This document shows, piece after piece, positions 5,659 to 5,870 of a DNA stretch of 5,870 nucleotides. The position numbers and the translations under genes are program-made. Each line of letters starts with the position of its first letter. The stretch's first letter is position 1. The stretch spans positions 1 through 5,870 of the forward strand of contig JAQGLD010000544.1 of the NCBI GenBank assembly GCA_028293055.1, read 5' to 3'. This DNA is from Alphaproteobacteria bacterium (GTDB lineage Bacteria; Pseudomonadota; Alphaproteobacteria; Sphingomonadales; Sphingomonadaceae). The notes under the pieces were generated by a model. That model was not told the origin of the DNA. It worked only from the letters and a program-made list of their open reading frames with translations, and did not search any database.

Positions 5659-5870
5659 TCAGCAGGCGATCCGTTCGCGGACCGCGGCAGCGAACCCCCT
5701 CCCCTCGGCGGGATCGAAGGCCAGATAGAGGTCCGGCTCGATCAGCTCGATCTCCATCAGCGCCGGTGCGCCCTCGTGGCAGCGCACCTGATCGATCGGG
5801 GAATAGAGCTGATCCTCGTCGATGGACGTCAGCACAGCCTCGGCGGCGCGGATTTCATCGGATTCGGCAA
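5659..5870 (-). CDS. C-terminal end of an ATP-grasp (RimK/DcsG-like) protein, start beyond right edge
   Basis: Only the last 69 residues and a TGA stop are in the window; the open frame enters from the right edge two bases out of codon phase. The key stretch is LMEIELIEPDLYLAF (37-51 of the visible part), which matches the end of ATP-grasp ligases, where the acidic E-x-E-L-x-E-P residues help bind Mg-ATP. It is preceded by YSPIDQVR where relatives, as I recall them, usually read YARVD-x-V. The tail AAVRERIAC fits the final helix of such proteins. ATP-grasp enzymes join a carboxylate to an amine via an acyl-phosphate; the substrate cannot be inferred from this fragment. It is 122 bp upstream of the DUF4383 gene on the same strand, so co-transcription is possible. 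Confidence 0.65.
   Translation of the reverse strand, partial: AESDEIRAAEAVLTSIDEDQLYSPIDQVRCHEGAPALMEIELIEPDLYLAFDPAEGRGFAAAVRERIAC

Overview
The window is GC-rich, densely coded DNA from an alphaproteobacterium, most likely a sphingomonad. The clues are the DUF4893 lipoprotein, the YcbB-type L,D-transpeptidase, strong G/C bias at third codon positions, and the style of the exported proteins. This is inference from protein character; there is no rRNA or marker gene. I recognise no mobile element, tRNA, CRISPR array or phage gene. It reads as ordinary chromosomal housekeeping and cell-envelope territory.

Layout. The left third is a compact minus-strand operon read from 2495 down to the left edge. 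It holds a DUF4893 lipoprotein-like protein, an exported M20D amidohydrolase and a YhhQ-type queuosine-precursor transporter cut by the window edge. The gaps are about 10 and 6 nt. Divergent from it, across about 160 bp, is a single plus-strand gene (2662..3261) for a small exported protein with two cysteines and an Asp/Gly/Ser-rich tail. A non-coding stretch of about 340 bp follows, holding several inverted repeats. The right half is all minus-strand: an L,D-transpeptidase (3604..4944) with its own recognisable promoter, a four-helix DUF4383 membrane protein (5123..5536) ending in a hairpin, and the C-terminus of an ATP-grasp protein (from 5659 to the right edge).

Function. Four of the six complete or partial genes upstream of 5000 have export signals or membrane segments. 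The transpeptidase cross-links peptidoglycan in the periplasm. The M20D enzyme probably hydrolyses an amide or acyl-amino acid in the periplasm. YhhQ imports queuine precursors for tRNA modification. No single pathway links them. I did not find a convincing new system. The points most worth a second look are the transpeptidase lacking the peptidoglycan-binding insert of E. coli LdtD, the long dyad over its promoter -35 box, and the structured but gene-free 3262..3603 gap.
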